Below are positions 1 through 11,390 of a stretch of DNA of 64,000 nucleotides, piece by piece. Origin of the DNA: Micropterus salmoides (lineage: Eukaryota; Chordata; Actinopteri; Centrarchiformes; Centrarchidae). Under the pieces are notes generated by a model. That model worked only from the letters and a program-made list of their open reading frames with translations, searched no databases and had not been told where the DNA came from. The position numbers and the translations under genes were made by a program. Within the stretch, counting starts at the first letter, position 1; the number at the start of each line of letters is the position of its first letter. The stretch lies in NCBI RefSeq assembly GCF_014851395.1, contig NW_024040040.1, positions 10,478,711 through 10,542,710 on the forward strand, in the 5' to 3' direction.

Positions 1-640
1 GAACCTGCTGTGTGTGTGTGTTTAACCTGCTCTCGTTAATTTCCCGGCTCAGAGACCTGGTGATCCTGGAGATTAGGTTCATTAAAATCACATATTGTGC
101 GCTCTGTGGTGTGTTTGCATGTGTGTGTGTGCTGGGATCAAGTGAGCAGATACGGAAGGGCCATCGTTGTTGAGGTTATCGCCCCTTGTAGGTCCTACTG
201 CATGCACACACTTCCAGATGTCAGCAGCATAGGCTGTAGTTTGACCCGACAGGCTTGACTCCTGCCGGTCTGTGAAACACCCCACTGTGTGCTACAGAAA
301 CCGTCAGGAAGTTTTATCTTTTAACCTTTACTTAGTAGGGGACTAATCCTTAGCTCCCTAAAGAACATAAAACACCCTTTATTTTAAAATGTAAACCCAA
401 ATACACCTTATATGCTTAGATGATGCACCTTTTATATTGCATAAAACAGGGCCCATGGCAATGTCCTAAATATGTGTCATGTTTTTTTCAATTTAAAATA
501 ACACATTTAAGCAAAATACTTACAGCAAGCAATAACCTTTTTATAAGGCTGTTTTATTTCAAGGGAAGCTCCAGACTTTTTGTTTTTCACATTGATTAAT
601 ATTATGCTTTTTACACGAGACAATCTTTTTTGGAGCTTAA
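1..640. other. Non-genic DNA, no clear element
   Basis: The first 140 bases carry short TG runs. Bases 140-300 are moderately GC-rich and not obviously repetitive. The rest is AT-rich. I see no exon, RNA gene or complete transposon. Confidence 0.5.
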
Positions 641-790
641 AAGATTAGAGCAAAAAATTCAAAACATTTGATCATTCAATCATTATAAATGTGAGAATTT
701 GCCTTGTCTTACTTTATAGTAAACTGAATATCTTTGAGTTTTGGACAGAAAAAGCAATTTGAGTATGAAAACACTTTTAATGTTAGAAGT
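640..790 (-). repeat. Fragment of a teleost interspersed repeat
   Basis: The stretch around 715-750 (ACTGAATATCTTTGAGTTTT) matches my recollection of a very common, unclassified fish repeat. Other portions of the same family appear at 10860-10930, 11140-11190 and 57665-57760. No termini are visible, so this is an internal fragment. Assignment rests on recall, not on a search. Confidence 0.4.
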
Positions 791-1080
791 TTCTAACTGA
801 GTGGTTTCACCTAGAAGTATCACTGCTTCCTTTGTGCATCTCCTTATTGTCTACAAAATCGTCTACCATCCTTAATGAAAAGCAATGACACATGTTGGTC
901 ATTATGTCTGCATAAAAGTTAAGCTGAATAAATAAACATCATCATTTTGACCACATGTGTTTCTTTTTTCGTGTGTCCTTTTACCACTTTACTATGTCCA
1001 CTTTCACATAGAGTACAACTCATTGACTGTATATAAAAAGGTACAACTTATTTAAGCATTATATACATATAACATGTATT

Positions 1081-1527
1081 CAGTGGTGGAAAAAGTAAAA
1101 GTAGCATTATCATACTGTGAAAATGCATCATTACATGTCAGAGGCCTTCAAAATGTTATTTAAGTAAAATAAAATGTCAGCAAAATGGAAGGTATCAAAA
1201 AGTAGCAGAATCCCTCTCCTCATTGTTGCATTATTATTTATGATACTACTGGTTTATTAATGCTGATACATGACCATGTAAGCAGAGAGAGGGAATTTTA
1301 CTACACTGTTAGGTAGTTTTACCGTAGCAACGCATCATATTTTATAAACTAATTGTATCTCTAGTGTGTAAAATCTAAATCTGCAAACTGGAAACTATAT
1401 CCCTCCTGAAGTAGAAATATAATACAAAAGTAACATAAAATGGAAAAAAGCAAAGTACAAGTGCCTCAAAATTGTACTTTAGTACATTACTGGAGTACAG
1501 TCACTATACTTAGTTATTCTCCATGAC
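1081..1527 (-). mobile_element. Non-autonomous hAT-like MITE (CAGTGGTGG family), degenerate
   Basis: It starts with CAGTGGTGGAAAAAGTA and ends near CTCCATGACTG, a decayed inverted copy of the start. It is made of repeated AAGTAC-type words. The right part (about 1430-1500) matches the reverse complement of 46777-46880: both have the word TAAAATGGAAA/TTAAATGGAAA followed by CAAAGTACAAGTGCCT or its near-copy. It encodes nothing. Terminal sequence and teleost abundance suggest the hAT superfamily, which is recall. No clear 8-bp target duplication is visible. Confidence 0.6.
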
Positions 1528-2160
1528 TGGATCTATTTAATGCAAGAGACTCCTCAGTAGCAGACATTTTTCAACATTGCATTCACCTGTTGTGCCAGGT
1601 GTAAATCCTTCCCTAATTAGATCACAAGGCTGAGGGCGGGAGTTGAAAACTACTACTTTGTAATGTCATGGGTTTTATCATTGTGTAAAGTTTGAAAAGT
1701 TCCGTCTTCACATGGTTTATACGAAATATCAAAAAGAGAAACTTACAGAAAAACTAGCACATGGTCTTTCATTCTCTGATACATCATGGACAGCCAGTAT
1801 TATAAAATATTCTATTAACAGCGGCTGGATTCTTGCACGGTTATGTTTAAGAAGAGCACATGCAGCTCACGTAGTGGTTACTGAAAAAGATTGATAAGGA
1901 AGCAGGGGAGGAGTGTGTGGAAATTCCTTTATGTGCTTGCAGCATTTGTGTATGTCTGCCTTGGTGTATGCATGTGTATGATGGCGGCGAGTGTGTGTAT
2001 TTCCTATCATTGCTTCATAATGGAGTAGTGTCTGGGGAGTCTTATCACTGAGCCTGGCTGTTCGAGGGACTTAGGGGCCGGGGGCCCTGATCAAAGGGCC
2101 CCCATGATGCTGAAAAGGTGACTAAATTGAAAAGAGGGTAGGGAAATTCTGCTTGTCTTT

Positions 2161-2162
<2 letters not shown>
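1528..2162. other. Non-genic DNA with a GC-rich hairpin
   Basis: No recognisable element. An open frame at 1712-1894 (60 codons) lacks coding-like composition and is treated as chance. A 9-bp perfect hairpin lies at 2080-2103. Confidence 0.45.
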
Positions 2163-2196
<34 letters not shown>

Positions 2197-2220
2197 AGAG
2201 AGAGGCTATGTGTGTGTGTA
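2163..2220. repeat. (TG)n microsatellite, compound
   Basis: A pure TG run covers 2163-2190, followed by CGCGCGAGAGAGA and a second short TG run. The TG-CG junction is alternating purine/pyrimidine and could adopt Z-DNA. Confidence 0.9.
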
Positions 2221-2379
2221 AAAGTCAAGAGGGCAGGACACAAGAGAACACCGGAGAAGAATTGTCTTCCCAGCATGCCACTGGGCTTCCCTTACGCCCT
2301 CCATAGGTGAGAAGCAACATAATTAGACAGATAAAAACCAACAGTGAATGTGGAAGCTCAGATAAGGTCTAATGAGAAG

Positions 2380-2530
2380 GAGATGGGCCAGAGAGGGAGA
2401 GTGATACAACCAAAGGGGGATGGAAAAAGAGAAGGGGCAGAGGAATGAAGGTGAGGAGGGAGGTGTGGCGAAGATGGAGACATGAGGAAAGAGGGAGCAG
2501 AGGGAGAGGAAAGGACAAAACAGGCGAGAC
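2380..2530. repeat. Purine-rich low-complexity tract
   Basis: The plus strand is dominated by GAGG, GGGA and AAAGG words. The minus-strand frame here (2323-2532) is a composition artefact. Confidence 0.6.
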
Positions 2531-2651
2531 ATTCAGATCAGATGAGGGTTATTAGTGTGAGATGACACATCCGAGGAGTCCAGGACAGGCGATCTGATGT
2601 CTCTGCTTTCCCGCTGCGCTCTCTTCCTCCTCTTCCTCCTGCATGGCTGCC

Positions 2652-3124
2652 CACTGCAAAAAGTGCCCTTCATTTCAAGTCATTTAGTGTTAAGTCTTGA
2701 TTCTCACCTCTCTGAAATGTTTTGCTCTCCAACATTGATACATCATCATCGTTTTCATTTCGACGTGTTCAGTCTCTGACAGTTTGCCTCGCAGCTAAAA
2801 ACAGGATGAAGGCTCCCGTGCTTTAAGAGTAACTGAAGCTTTCGGAGTTTCTGGCACAAGCTGATGGAAAACCGACATGTATATTTCTGTAAATATACAG
2901 AAATAAGAAGAAGAAGTAAAGATCCTGTTAGTGACAGAAAGCAAGGTTGCTAGCAATTTCCCTCTCAGCTTTGAGAGAATATAATAACAAATTCATTTAT
3001 TTTGAAAAATGTCTTGAATTGATTCCTTTTTACTTGATACTTCTGAAATGATGAATATTCTCTAACAAGTTAAATAGCAGTAGTAACACACAACGTACAA
3101 ATAAATGAGACATTTTTTGCAGTG
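2652..3124. mobile_element. Non-autonomous DNA transposon with CACTGCAAAAA termini
   Basis: The left end reads CACTGCAAAAAGTG and the right end, on the opposite strand, reads CACTGCAAAAAATG. This gives 14-bp terminal inverted repeats with one mismatch, about 473 bp apart. The outer parts contain TTTCAAGTCATTT-like and TTTTTACTTGATA words that I recall from this common fish family. The middle (2780-2930) seems unrelated and may be later insertion or decay. No target duplication is clear and nothing is encoded. Confidence 0.6.
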
Positions 3125-4316
3125 TTTCCACTCAGTCTGCCTCCCTCTCCGCCTATCTGATCGCCCTTTCTTTCTCTCCCGCTGCCACCAACTGCTCCGT
3201 GTCCATCTGGGTACAACATCCGCTCTCTGGGAGGCATCACTGTTTATCTATATCAACCCGCAGATTAGCTGACACCTCTCACCCCTCCTGCTTTGACCTG
3301 CCCTGCTGATACACATTCTTGTACATTTCAGCAACCTCATTCCTTAACACTTTGTATGTTCTCTTAGGTTTATGATTTAGTTTTAGCTCTTTTTGAAAAG
3401 GAGTTAGTTACCCAAGGAGTTACTGTTATAATATTATTTTGGCTGTGTTCTTTCAGTCATTTGTTGCAGATCATTTGGGTGCTGGCAGTAAAGACACAAA
3501 CATAAAGTGAGCCATATCATCACTCTCCAGTCATGATCACAATTGCTCAGCGGGTTGACAAGTCATTAGTGGGCCTTCATTGTTATCTGCCTGATGTACT
3601 TTAGTGTACTTTTGCTTGTTTCTTATTAAATTACTGCATTCAGATTCATTTATTTTGAATTGGAACAGAAAATGCATGTGATTAGGGGAAAAATACAAAC
3701 ATGAAAAAAACAAGGTCCACTATCCTTCACTTTTAACCACTCAGTTTGAGCAATCTCAGTGAAAGCTGAGCCAGGTCAATCCACTGAACACCTTCAGATG
3801 CAGTTGAAAGCTCAGGAGAAAGCTGGTCAGTGGACCTCGAGTTAATAATATTTCCAAGCTTGATTCCAGCTATCTTTGTACTTTACTGTGAACAAGTTAG
3901 CATAGCACAGGCCTTATCGATCCAAACTCCATTCAGAAAACAAACATTTTAAAAGCTGTTGTCTTGCTGTCTTGCTGACAGACCTGACAAGGCATGAATT
4001 CATATGTTTAACAAATCAGCATCATGCTGTAGTTATTTCGGCATCATTTTGATTCATTTATGGCAATTTAATCACAGCAAAATGTTTACTTTGGTTTCAT
4101 ACCGCTTTAGTAATTGCGGGTTGTGTTTATTTGCATTATCGCATTGTGTGTGAACACTCAAAAGTAGTCCAGCGATAAAACTCACTCAAAAGTGATACAA
4201 AGATTTAATTTGGTTTTGGTCTGAATGCACTGTAAAAGTTTTCTTGTGTTACATCATGATGCAGTGTGCACCTATTGCACTTGCCAGTAACAGTGCAAAC
4301 TACTATATAATATATT

Positions 4317-4334
4317 TAATGGCTATAGCCATTA
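4317..4334. other. 18-bp perfect palindrome with TAAT/ATTA ends
   Basis: TAATGGCTATAGCCATTA is its own reverse complement. TAAT cores at both ends are the typical homeodomain core, so a paired site is possible. This is seen directly; function is inference. Confidence 0.5.
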
Positions 4335-4539
4335 GGGTTTGATATGATGAAAATCTCAGTACCTAACCCACCTTATCCAGTCCATGCAACATGGTTTAGA
4401 CACACGACAGCTGGCAGTGTTTGATGTATCTTACGATGGAAGTGATTTTGTTTTGAGACTACAAGTTAAAGTAGTGGTTTGAATGAAGTGCATATTAACC
4501 AGTTTAAGTATTTGAAGCCATTCTCACATCTTTCTTTCT

Positions 4540-4960
4540 TTTGGTCTGGGTTCGTTGTTTAATCCAATGGAGGTAATGGTATCGATTAACACAACCAAAC
4601 CGGTTGAATACCCAGCAATAAGATGATCAATCATATCTTTAGAGTCCCGGGCCACATGTTTTAGCCCTCGCATTAATTCGATCCCCATTATCCGGGCTAA
4701 GGAGGAGCCGTAATGGATTTGTGCACTCTAACAGAAAATGGCTTTTTGAACCAACACACAATTAGCACAAAGAGTTTTGGCAAACCATCCTCATATTATC
4801 AACATAATGGGAAATAAGCCTGCAGCTTTTTAAATGACTTAGAAAATGGGGGGTTAATAATGTGTACAGAAAGTTTCAACTTTAATTTATCATTCCAGGA
4901 GAGGCCATTAATCAAAGCAGCTGTGAAGTGATGTTTTTCCTATTGATTCTAATCTATTAT
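4540..4960. promoter_or_regulatory. Candidate conserved non-coding block
   Basis: This is a non-repetitive stretch with balanced composition, several TTAAT/ATTAA cores (for example near 4577, 4671 and 4909) and a GC-rich patch CCCGGGCCACATG at about 4648. It is unlike the AT-rich flanks. There is no coding signal. Conservation cannot be shown from one sequence. Confidence 0.2.
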
Positions 4961-5689
4961 TCCCTTTAGTTAATTTCCCCACAAAATACTTTTTGTGATT
5001 TTTAGTTTACTGCTGTTAGGAATGCGCTTTATACTTATGTTCATCCCTACAGCATTGCAAATGTGAGTAACAAATGGAATGAGCCTAAATACAAAGGTTA
5101 AGTAAGTTGACAAATTTTGCAAACTTTGCAAACAGCAGATACAACTTCAGTCTAACAGAAGTGTCATATATCTGTCAAGGTGACTTGGTATACCTGTATG
5201 TAGCCTTCATTACAAGCCAAAAAACTAAGGAGGCCGAGCCAGTTGGTCCTCTTATGAGCTTTTTCTGGAGCTTTCAGATGCGTCTCCCCATTATGTGTTA
5301 CGACCCCCCCACCCCCCACCCAAACGACCACTCCTAGAATAGTCTTGTAAGTCTGAAACCCATGGTTTTCAAATATATCTCTTAAGTTTTTTGCATTTCT
5401 AAATCCTGATTGGTTCACAGTGTGACACCTTGCCCCACCCACTTCAAATTAGTGAGAAGAGCACAGAGAAAATAAAAAAGAACTGAAATCTCTCATATAT
5501 AACTTTTGAGGAGCCTGTGAAAATGTTTTCGGGGCCTTAAAGCCTTAATAAGCTACGTATATGAGCTTTGATAAACTGAGTCTTGTTGCCATCACGAAAA
5601 TATTTAACATAACGTTCTGTCTTGTTCTCGCTTAGTTTTCTATTGATATCAAAATAATCCCATATCAGTATATTTCCAAATCGATAACA

Positions 5690-6415
5690 CAGGTTGCAAA
5701 AAGAAGTCGGATTGTATTGCAGTCAATGGGGAAAAAGACCCTACTTCTCATTTGATTACCTCAGTAAACATTTTCCAAATGAGTTTATGGTCTCAATCGC
5801 AAGTTTCAAGTTTTCTTCAATACAGCATGATGTTCACCTAGTAAATTATGGTAGCATTTAAAGGAAAATAGACTATAAAGCAGGATATGCTTTAAGGCGT
5901 GGCTATCTTGTGATTGAGAAGGTGCTACCACAGTCATCTGTCAATCAGGATAGAGGCGAAACATATCCCCTGCACTGTGTACATTTGACCAGCGCTGTTG
6001 AAAAAGCTTATTTAACAGCTGTGCTGTTGGTGTCGAATAACTTTGACCCTTTCACAGTGTGTTTTCAGTTCATGAAAGTCATTTGTAACATTTTGGTCGT
6101 CTAAAAATGTCTTGTACAGCATTCAGTTGTACTAAAAAACACTCTTTACTTTATTTTTAAGCATGTTTTTCGCTAGTCAAAATTAGCATCCCATTATCAC
6201 AGTTAATGTGAATTACAGATGTACTTTACTAACCAAACTAGCTAGCTCCACCCTCTCACCCAAAAGTGGTCACTATTGGTCACATCTGGTTCCAAAAAAC
6301 CAAGATGGTGACGGCCAAAATGTCAAACTCGAGGCTTCAAAACGGTAGTCTACGAACCAATGGGTGACATCACAGTGGATACATTAATTTCTTTCACACA
6401 GTCTATGTTGTAGAC
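5690..6415 (+). repeat. Teleost interspersed repeat, near-complete copy, class uncertain
   Basis: Several diagnostic stretches that I recall from one abundant fish repeat occur here in order: the region of CATTTTCCAAATGAGTTTA (about 5770), GCGTGGCTATCTTGTGATTG (about 5898), CTGTCAATCAGGATAGAG (5938), the CAAGATGGTGACGGCCAAAA region (6301) and CCAATGGGTGACATCACAG (6358), ending near CAGTCTATG. A related end, GGGTGACGTCAC, is found on the minus strand at about 30445. No transposase remnant is seen. Probably a non-autonomous DNA element. Confidence 0.5.
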
Positions 6416-8465
6416 CCGAGTTATTTGAATAATGTAAATGTACAATCTGTCTTTGCTTTTGTTTATTCAAGATAAATTCTGGATACATTTTGTGCATTGC
6501 TGTGAGACATACATATTTCTCATGTTTGTCTTAAAACTGTGTGAAGGACCACATCTCTTTTGAGACAAGGGCTCCGTGTCACTGACGTAAACCAAAGCAA
6601 TAATTCCTATACAAGTGGTGAAGGAAAAAAGGTGAGAAAAATAGAGGCTAGTAGGCATTTTATGAAACATGATGACTTGTGTGTCGGGTAAACAAAGCTT
6701 CCTCGCCTGGTGGCCTAATACTCTGAAAAAGTGCCAAATCAGCCGGTGAGGATTCAGTGCGTATGGGGATTAAAGCTGAAACCTGCGAGGCCGTGGCACC
6801 CCTGTATGCAAACACAGTCCGCTACGTTAACCCAGTTTGATATCACAATGCATAATCTCTGCTTTTTTAAAAACACACATACACACAGACAGGCATAATC
6901 TCTTCTTCCCTCAACTGTCAGGGTGTGACCTCCACGGCCTGGTGCCTGCTGAGTGACGGGACGCTCATCTCTGCACGGCACGCTGTGTTGTACATACAGA
7001 AAATACATGTAGTTATTTTGTATTTGTATTTATTTTGTGTAATAGTGTATTCTTTAAGATCATTACCAAAAGCACCTCACATGTTACTTTTAGTGGTTCA
7101 GCACTGCCTTGCCTGTTTGATTACACCATGTTAGTGACATGTCCAATTATTATCAAGCTGTAGCTTGTTCTTTTCTACCAACATTCAGCCGGACAATGTT
7201 TTTTATTTAACATTTTAAAACAACATGATAAAGGGGATGCTAGTTTGTTAGTGAGCTGTTTCCCTGTAGATTCCAGGGGTCAGGTGTCATTGCTGGTTAG
7301 AGTGTAAGCACTTGCACTCTTCCTTGCTTGATTAGATAGTGATGCTTAAGGTATCAGACTTTGTGGTATTTCCTGTCTCTGTTGGCACAAGGTTTTTCAT
7401 CAGCGTTAACGCTATGCATCACCGATCTATTTGGTGTCAGACTTCCAGCCCTGTTTTGTTAAGAAGCAAAGATATTGCCACACCTCGTTGTCTTGTGACC
7501 TTGTTTATATACACATGCCCTTTATATTGTGTCCACACTGCTGTAACTATGCGACTTTTGATACCAAAACAATAGTGTGTGGTGTGCTCAGGTATACTCA
7601 ACAGACCCCACTGTTCTTGTGGTCTTCCTACAAGACTGCCATATGATTGGTTAAAAATAGCTTTCTTTCTGAGAAGCAGTTCTGTTGTCGGTACATTCTT
7701 ACTTTCTTAGTGATGAAATTTTCTATGGTGATCAGTGTTTATTTTGTTTAAATATCAATCTAGAGAAACAGAAGTTAGTCCAGAGGTGGTGTGCTCTGCT
7801 TTGGAAAATGTATATATTTGCATCAAAATGTCTCCATATATTTTCCCGTACTTCTCAATTTTTGACATTTGGAGCTTGTTAGACAAATCCATCTTAAACT
7901 TTTAGACTAATTAAACAAATCTTCAGTTTGTTTGTCACTCTTCCATTGCAGCAGCTGCCGTTGTTCTGACTTTGTCCCCACTGTGTGTGGTTTCATAGAT
8001 TATGGCTACCTCTTTAGTCTTCTCACTGGTGTGGTGTTTAAATAACAATATGAGGTGACACTGAGTAGACATAAACTTGGATGCATGGACTGCTTTCTAT
8101 TTCCAGCGGTTCAACGTCAGTCCTACCTGCCACTGACGTTGCCGGCAGTTTCAAACGGTTCAGCAACTTCCCCTTCGTATCTGCACCTGGCATGCATCAG
8201 ACCTGTGGACTGACAGCAAATACACATTAGTTAATATTTACACAGCACTTACAAAGCCACTTTTCCAGTCAGTTATAGGTGCTCTGCAGATGTTTATCAT
8301 TGTGGGCATTGATCCATGTCTTTCCATGCAAAGGTTGGACCCTGGAAAGGTTAATTGGAAAACAAGACCGCAGAACAGTTGAGAGACTTCCAGTCATGCT
8401 AAAGTAAAAGTTTGTAGATTTAGTGTGTTTTCTGTTCAGGCTTTGAAGGACAGTGAATGAGTAGA
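6416..8465. other. Non-genic DNA, nothing recognised
   Basis: AT-rich DNA with several open frames of 65-84 codons and no coding-like features. One 9-bp inverted repeat (AACGTCAGT at 8113-8121 and its complement at 8132-8140) is the only structure noted. Confidence 0.4.
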
Positions 8466-8469
8466 TGTA

Positions 8470-8740
8470 GTCTCTATAAAGTGTGTGTTTGAGCTAATTG
8501 CAGATAAATCGGTATCAGTGTTTATAACAGCCATTAAATGACCATTTTAAAAGGAACGGAGAGACGGTTTCTTCAGTCATGTTATAAGTGTTGTCGTTGC
8601 ATAGGTTGTGCAACAGAGGGCGCTCTGCAACTCCCCAAATCAGGTTAATCAGCTGTTCATAACTGGGACTGCACCCGACAAAAGATTTTTCTAGTCGTCA
8701 GTAGTTCAAACCATTAGCTGACTAGTTGTCGCATGTTTGT
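8470..8740 (+). repeat. Interspersed repeat, copy A
   Basis: Bases 8480-8640 match the reverse complement of 47690-47860. Shared blocks are GAGCTAATTGC(A/G)GATAA, TGTTTATAACAGC, ATGTTATAAGTGTTGTC/ATGTTATGAGTGTTGTC and AGAGGGCGCTCTGCAACTCC. The following CTGCACCCGACAAAAGATTT, about 8670-8690, recalls the end of the same or a neighbouring fish repeat. It encodes nothing. Confidence 0.65.
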
Positions 8741-9717
8741 ATTAATTTAATTATGGAGCTTTTGTCTCCCCCGTCTGACAGTGAGAGTAATTACACAACA
8801 ATGTCAACATGTGCTTATGACATAGGCTTTGCCAGCGGTATCCAAACCAGAACTCTTCTAGTACTCATTGCCTGGTTAGGGTTAGAGAGGTTTGCCAATC
8901 AGAGTCAGAGTAGGTGACAGGACTCGAAGCAAAGTTGGTGTGCTTCAAGGGAGAGTTGTCGCAAATCTGGTGGGGGGGGTAAAATGAAGCGCTCTGTACT
9001 GGTTCACCAGCGCAGGAATGTCGCCACAGACCCCAGATTTAATAACTCAGTGTACTGCAAGTAGAGAGAGATTTACCTACTGGTGAGATGCTTAATCAGC
9101 ATTGTGTTAACTCGCTTGGCAAGTGCTTGAATGTAACAGATGTTCATCTATATTTAAAAGTCCCACACTCTAACTTTAAATATATTTTTGGGGCATCAGA
9201 AAATGGTTTAAGTTCCACAGCTGAGAAAGAATGTTATAACATTGTTTAATGCTATGGTGCATTACAGGGAAATACAAAACCATAATAATGAGCCTTCAAA
9301 GTATACATTTTACAAACGCATGCACAAAGCAATGAACAACTAAAGACATTTTGAAAAATGACCAAAAATGAACCGTTTCTATGACTGACAGCTCACCTGG
9401 CACTATGTGAATGGTCCAGTCGCCTCTCTGTGAGCCCAGTATTGTTTGCAAACACTCTTATTTCAGGGTTTGTGCTTTATACCACTTTGTGGGAAACTGA
9501 AACTGGAGCCAAAAAAGGGAGCTGAGAGGCCCTCGAGGTGAAGAGGAGCCACTTTACAAGCAATTCATCACCTTGCTGCGGCCTGTCTCTCCTCTTTCCC
9601 TTATGTCTCTCTCTCACTCCCTCTCTTTCCACAGCGCTCACTTTTTTTCTCTCTCACTTTCTAGTTGTTTTCTTCTCTACCTCTCTGTCCTTACAAAAAC
9701 CCCTCCTTCCCTCCCAA
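8741..9717. other. Non-genic DNA; pyrimidine-rich at the end
   Basis: No element recognised to 9560. From 9570 to 9720 the plus strand is rich in CTCTCT and CTTTC words, creating two overlapping open frames that are composition artefacts. Confidence 0.45.
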
Positions 9718-9732
9718 CCCCCCCCCCCCCCC
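9718..9732. repeat. (C)15 homopolymer
   Basis: Uninterrupted run of 15 C at the end of a pyrimidine-rich tract. It forces an apparent proline run in overlapping open frames. Confidence 0.9.
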
Positions 9733-9774
9733 AAATCATCGTCTCTCTGTCTCTGTCTAATCCTGGAGGAGAAA

Positions 9775-10130
9775 GTTTCGGCTCTGTTATGGCGCATGGG
9801 TATCTGACCTCAGCATCGCCTCTAATCCGGCTTAGTTCACTTAATGATGCCACTTGTGGTGCCACGAACGCCACCGAGAAGTCTATAAAAGCCTTCCATT
9901 AAAATGCAAATCCGACCTGGCGGAGAGAAGCTAAGCGACACAAAAGTGGGGGAATTTGACCGCAGACCCCTTCTTTTTCGTCTCTCAGCTATGCAGCCGA
10001 TGCAGCAAACACTGCCCCCAATAATAACTGATTCTGTGATTAGGACCACTGCTGCATGTCGGCGACGAAATAGACTCCCGTCCTCCGCAGAACAAAACGA
10101 GAAAGAGAGGGAATACTCAACCTATTCCAT
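9775..10130. promoter_or_regulatory. Candidate conserved non-coding block
   Basis: GC-balanced, non-repetitive DNA with retained CpGs (GGCGCATGG, CACGAACGCCACCGAG, GTCGGCGACG). It includes an ATG-initiated 37-codon frame at 9789-9902 with no recognisable protein. The patch ATTAAAATGCAAAT (9899-9912) contains an octamer-like ATGCAAAT, a POU-factor motif. Function is inference. Confidence 0.25.
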
Positions 10131-10547
10131 TTCAGAGGAGACTCGTGCATTTTTCCCCCCTGTTGTTGTCAGGAAATGAACAAATGGTTATCAATGTTCG
10201 GAGGGTAAATCTCCCATCTCGTGGCCAGGTTTTCCCAGCTGATACTGTTTTCTTCGTACAAGGCAGGAAATGAAATTTTTCTGTGCGCTGTATCACCTCG
10301 CGTCCACCGCCCCCTCTCATCTACTCTACCTTTTTATCAGGATATCCTTTACTGAGAGAGAAAGAGGAAGGAGCCTCCTCTCCATCTCCAAACAGAGAAG
10401 TAGGCTTGCGCAATAACATGCCATACACATCAAGACTGATACGCGCGGCAATAGATCAGTTTCAATTTACAGAATTATTTGGTGGAGGATGGATTTCTGA
10501 CCATTTTTTTCTTTCTGAGGGATTATATCATATCATGTCCTTCACAC

Positions 10548-10550
<3 letters not shown>

Positions 10551-10588
<38 letters not shown>
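10551..10588. repeat. (TG)19 microsatellite
   Basis: Uninterrupted TG run followed by GAGAGACAG. It produces a Cys-Val run in an overlapping frame (10283-10666), which is not a gene. Confidence 0.95.
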
Positions 10589-10590
<2 letters not shown>

Positions 10591-10859
10591 AGACAGTGAA
10601 TTAGTAAAACTGTCTCAGTGTGCTTTCAAGCCGGTGTCTATTACAGCTGTACTACATTTTAAATGAAAAAGTGTAATGCTTACTGACTTTTGTTTGAATT
10701 TCAAACTTTTTGAGAGCAAATCATTACGTAGTTCTGCTTCAGTCCAATCTTAGCTGTCTACTTTCATCTAAATAAAAAAAATGTTTTGTTCTTAGTGATC
10801 TTTTAATACTCCAAAACATAGTAAAAATTAGCCTTTTTTTTTTCAAAACCCAAACATAT

Positions 10860-11200
10860 TTAATGTACTGTTATATAAAACATAGAAAAGAAACATTTTC
10901 TCACATTTGAGGAGCTGAAACAGAGTAGGTTTGTTTGTTTTAATTAACCGTCTTATCATGTAAAGATATGCATAATGACAATACAAACTGACAACTCACA
11001 ATTACATAATAACAATGACAATACAATGCACAAAAGGCTATATGGAAATTAACTTAATAAGTTAGAATGGCATGATATGATATAACGTAGCCTCTAACAA
11101 AGCATGCAATAGAGAGTTTGTCAAATTTGCAAATCTTCTGACGGTGAATAATTGATTAATCTGCTAATCGTTTCAGCTCTTTTAAGTGGATAGATGGTGT
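10860..11200. repeat. Fragments of the 640-790 repeat family
   Basis: The words around 10880-10930 (AAAGAAACATTTTCTCACAT, then TTTGAGGAGCTGAAACAGAG) and GATTAATCTGCTAATCGTTT at 11153-11172 are recalled as two portions of one abundant teleost repeat. The DNA between is AT-rich and unassigned. Confidence 0.4.
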
Positions 11201-11368
11201 TTACTTCATAAATGTAGTTGATATGTTTGATTTAGAATATATTGTGTAACATTTTTCTCGTCATGAGGCCTATATTGTCATTCAGTATGTGACAGTTTCC
11301 CTTTTGGCACCAAAGTAAAAGTGAAAAGAAACGGCCAAACAGTAATAGAGGTTTGTTAGTTTTATTTC

Positions 11369-11390
11369 ACACACACACACACACACACAC
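11369..11390. repeat. (CA)11 microsatellite
   Basis: Short uninterrupted CA run. Confidence 0.9.

Larger units (their letters stand above)
3125..5680. other. Mostly single-copy AT-rich DNA
   Basis: No element or exon is recognised over about 2.5 kb. Notable inside are a perfect 18-bp palindrome at 4317-4334 and a conserved-looking block at 4540-4960. Short C-rich tracts near 5303-5325 are the only simple repeats. Confidence 0.4.
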
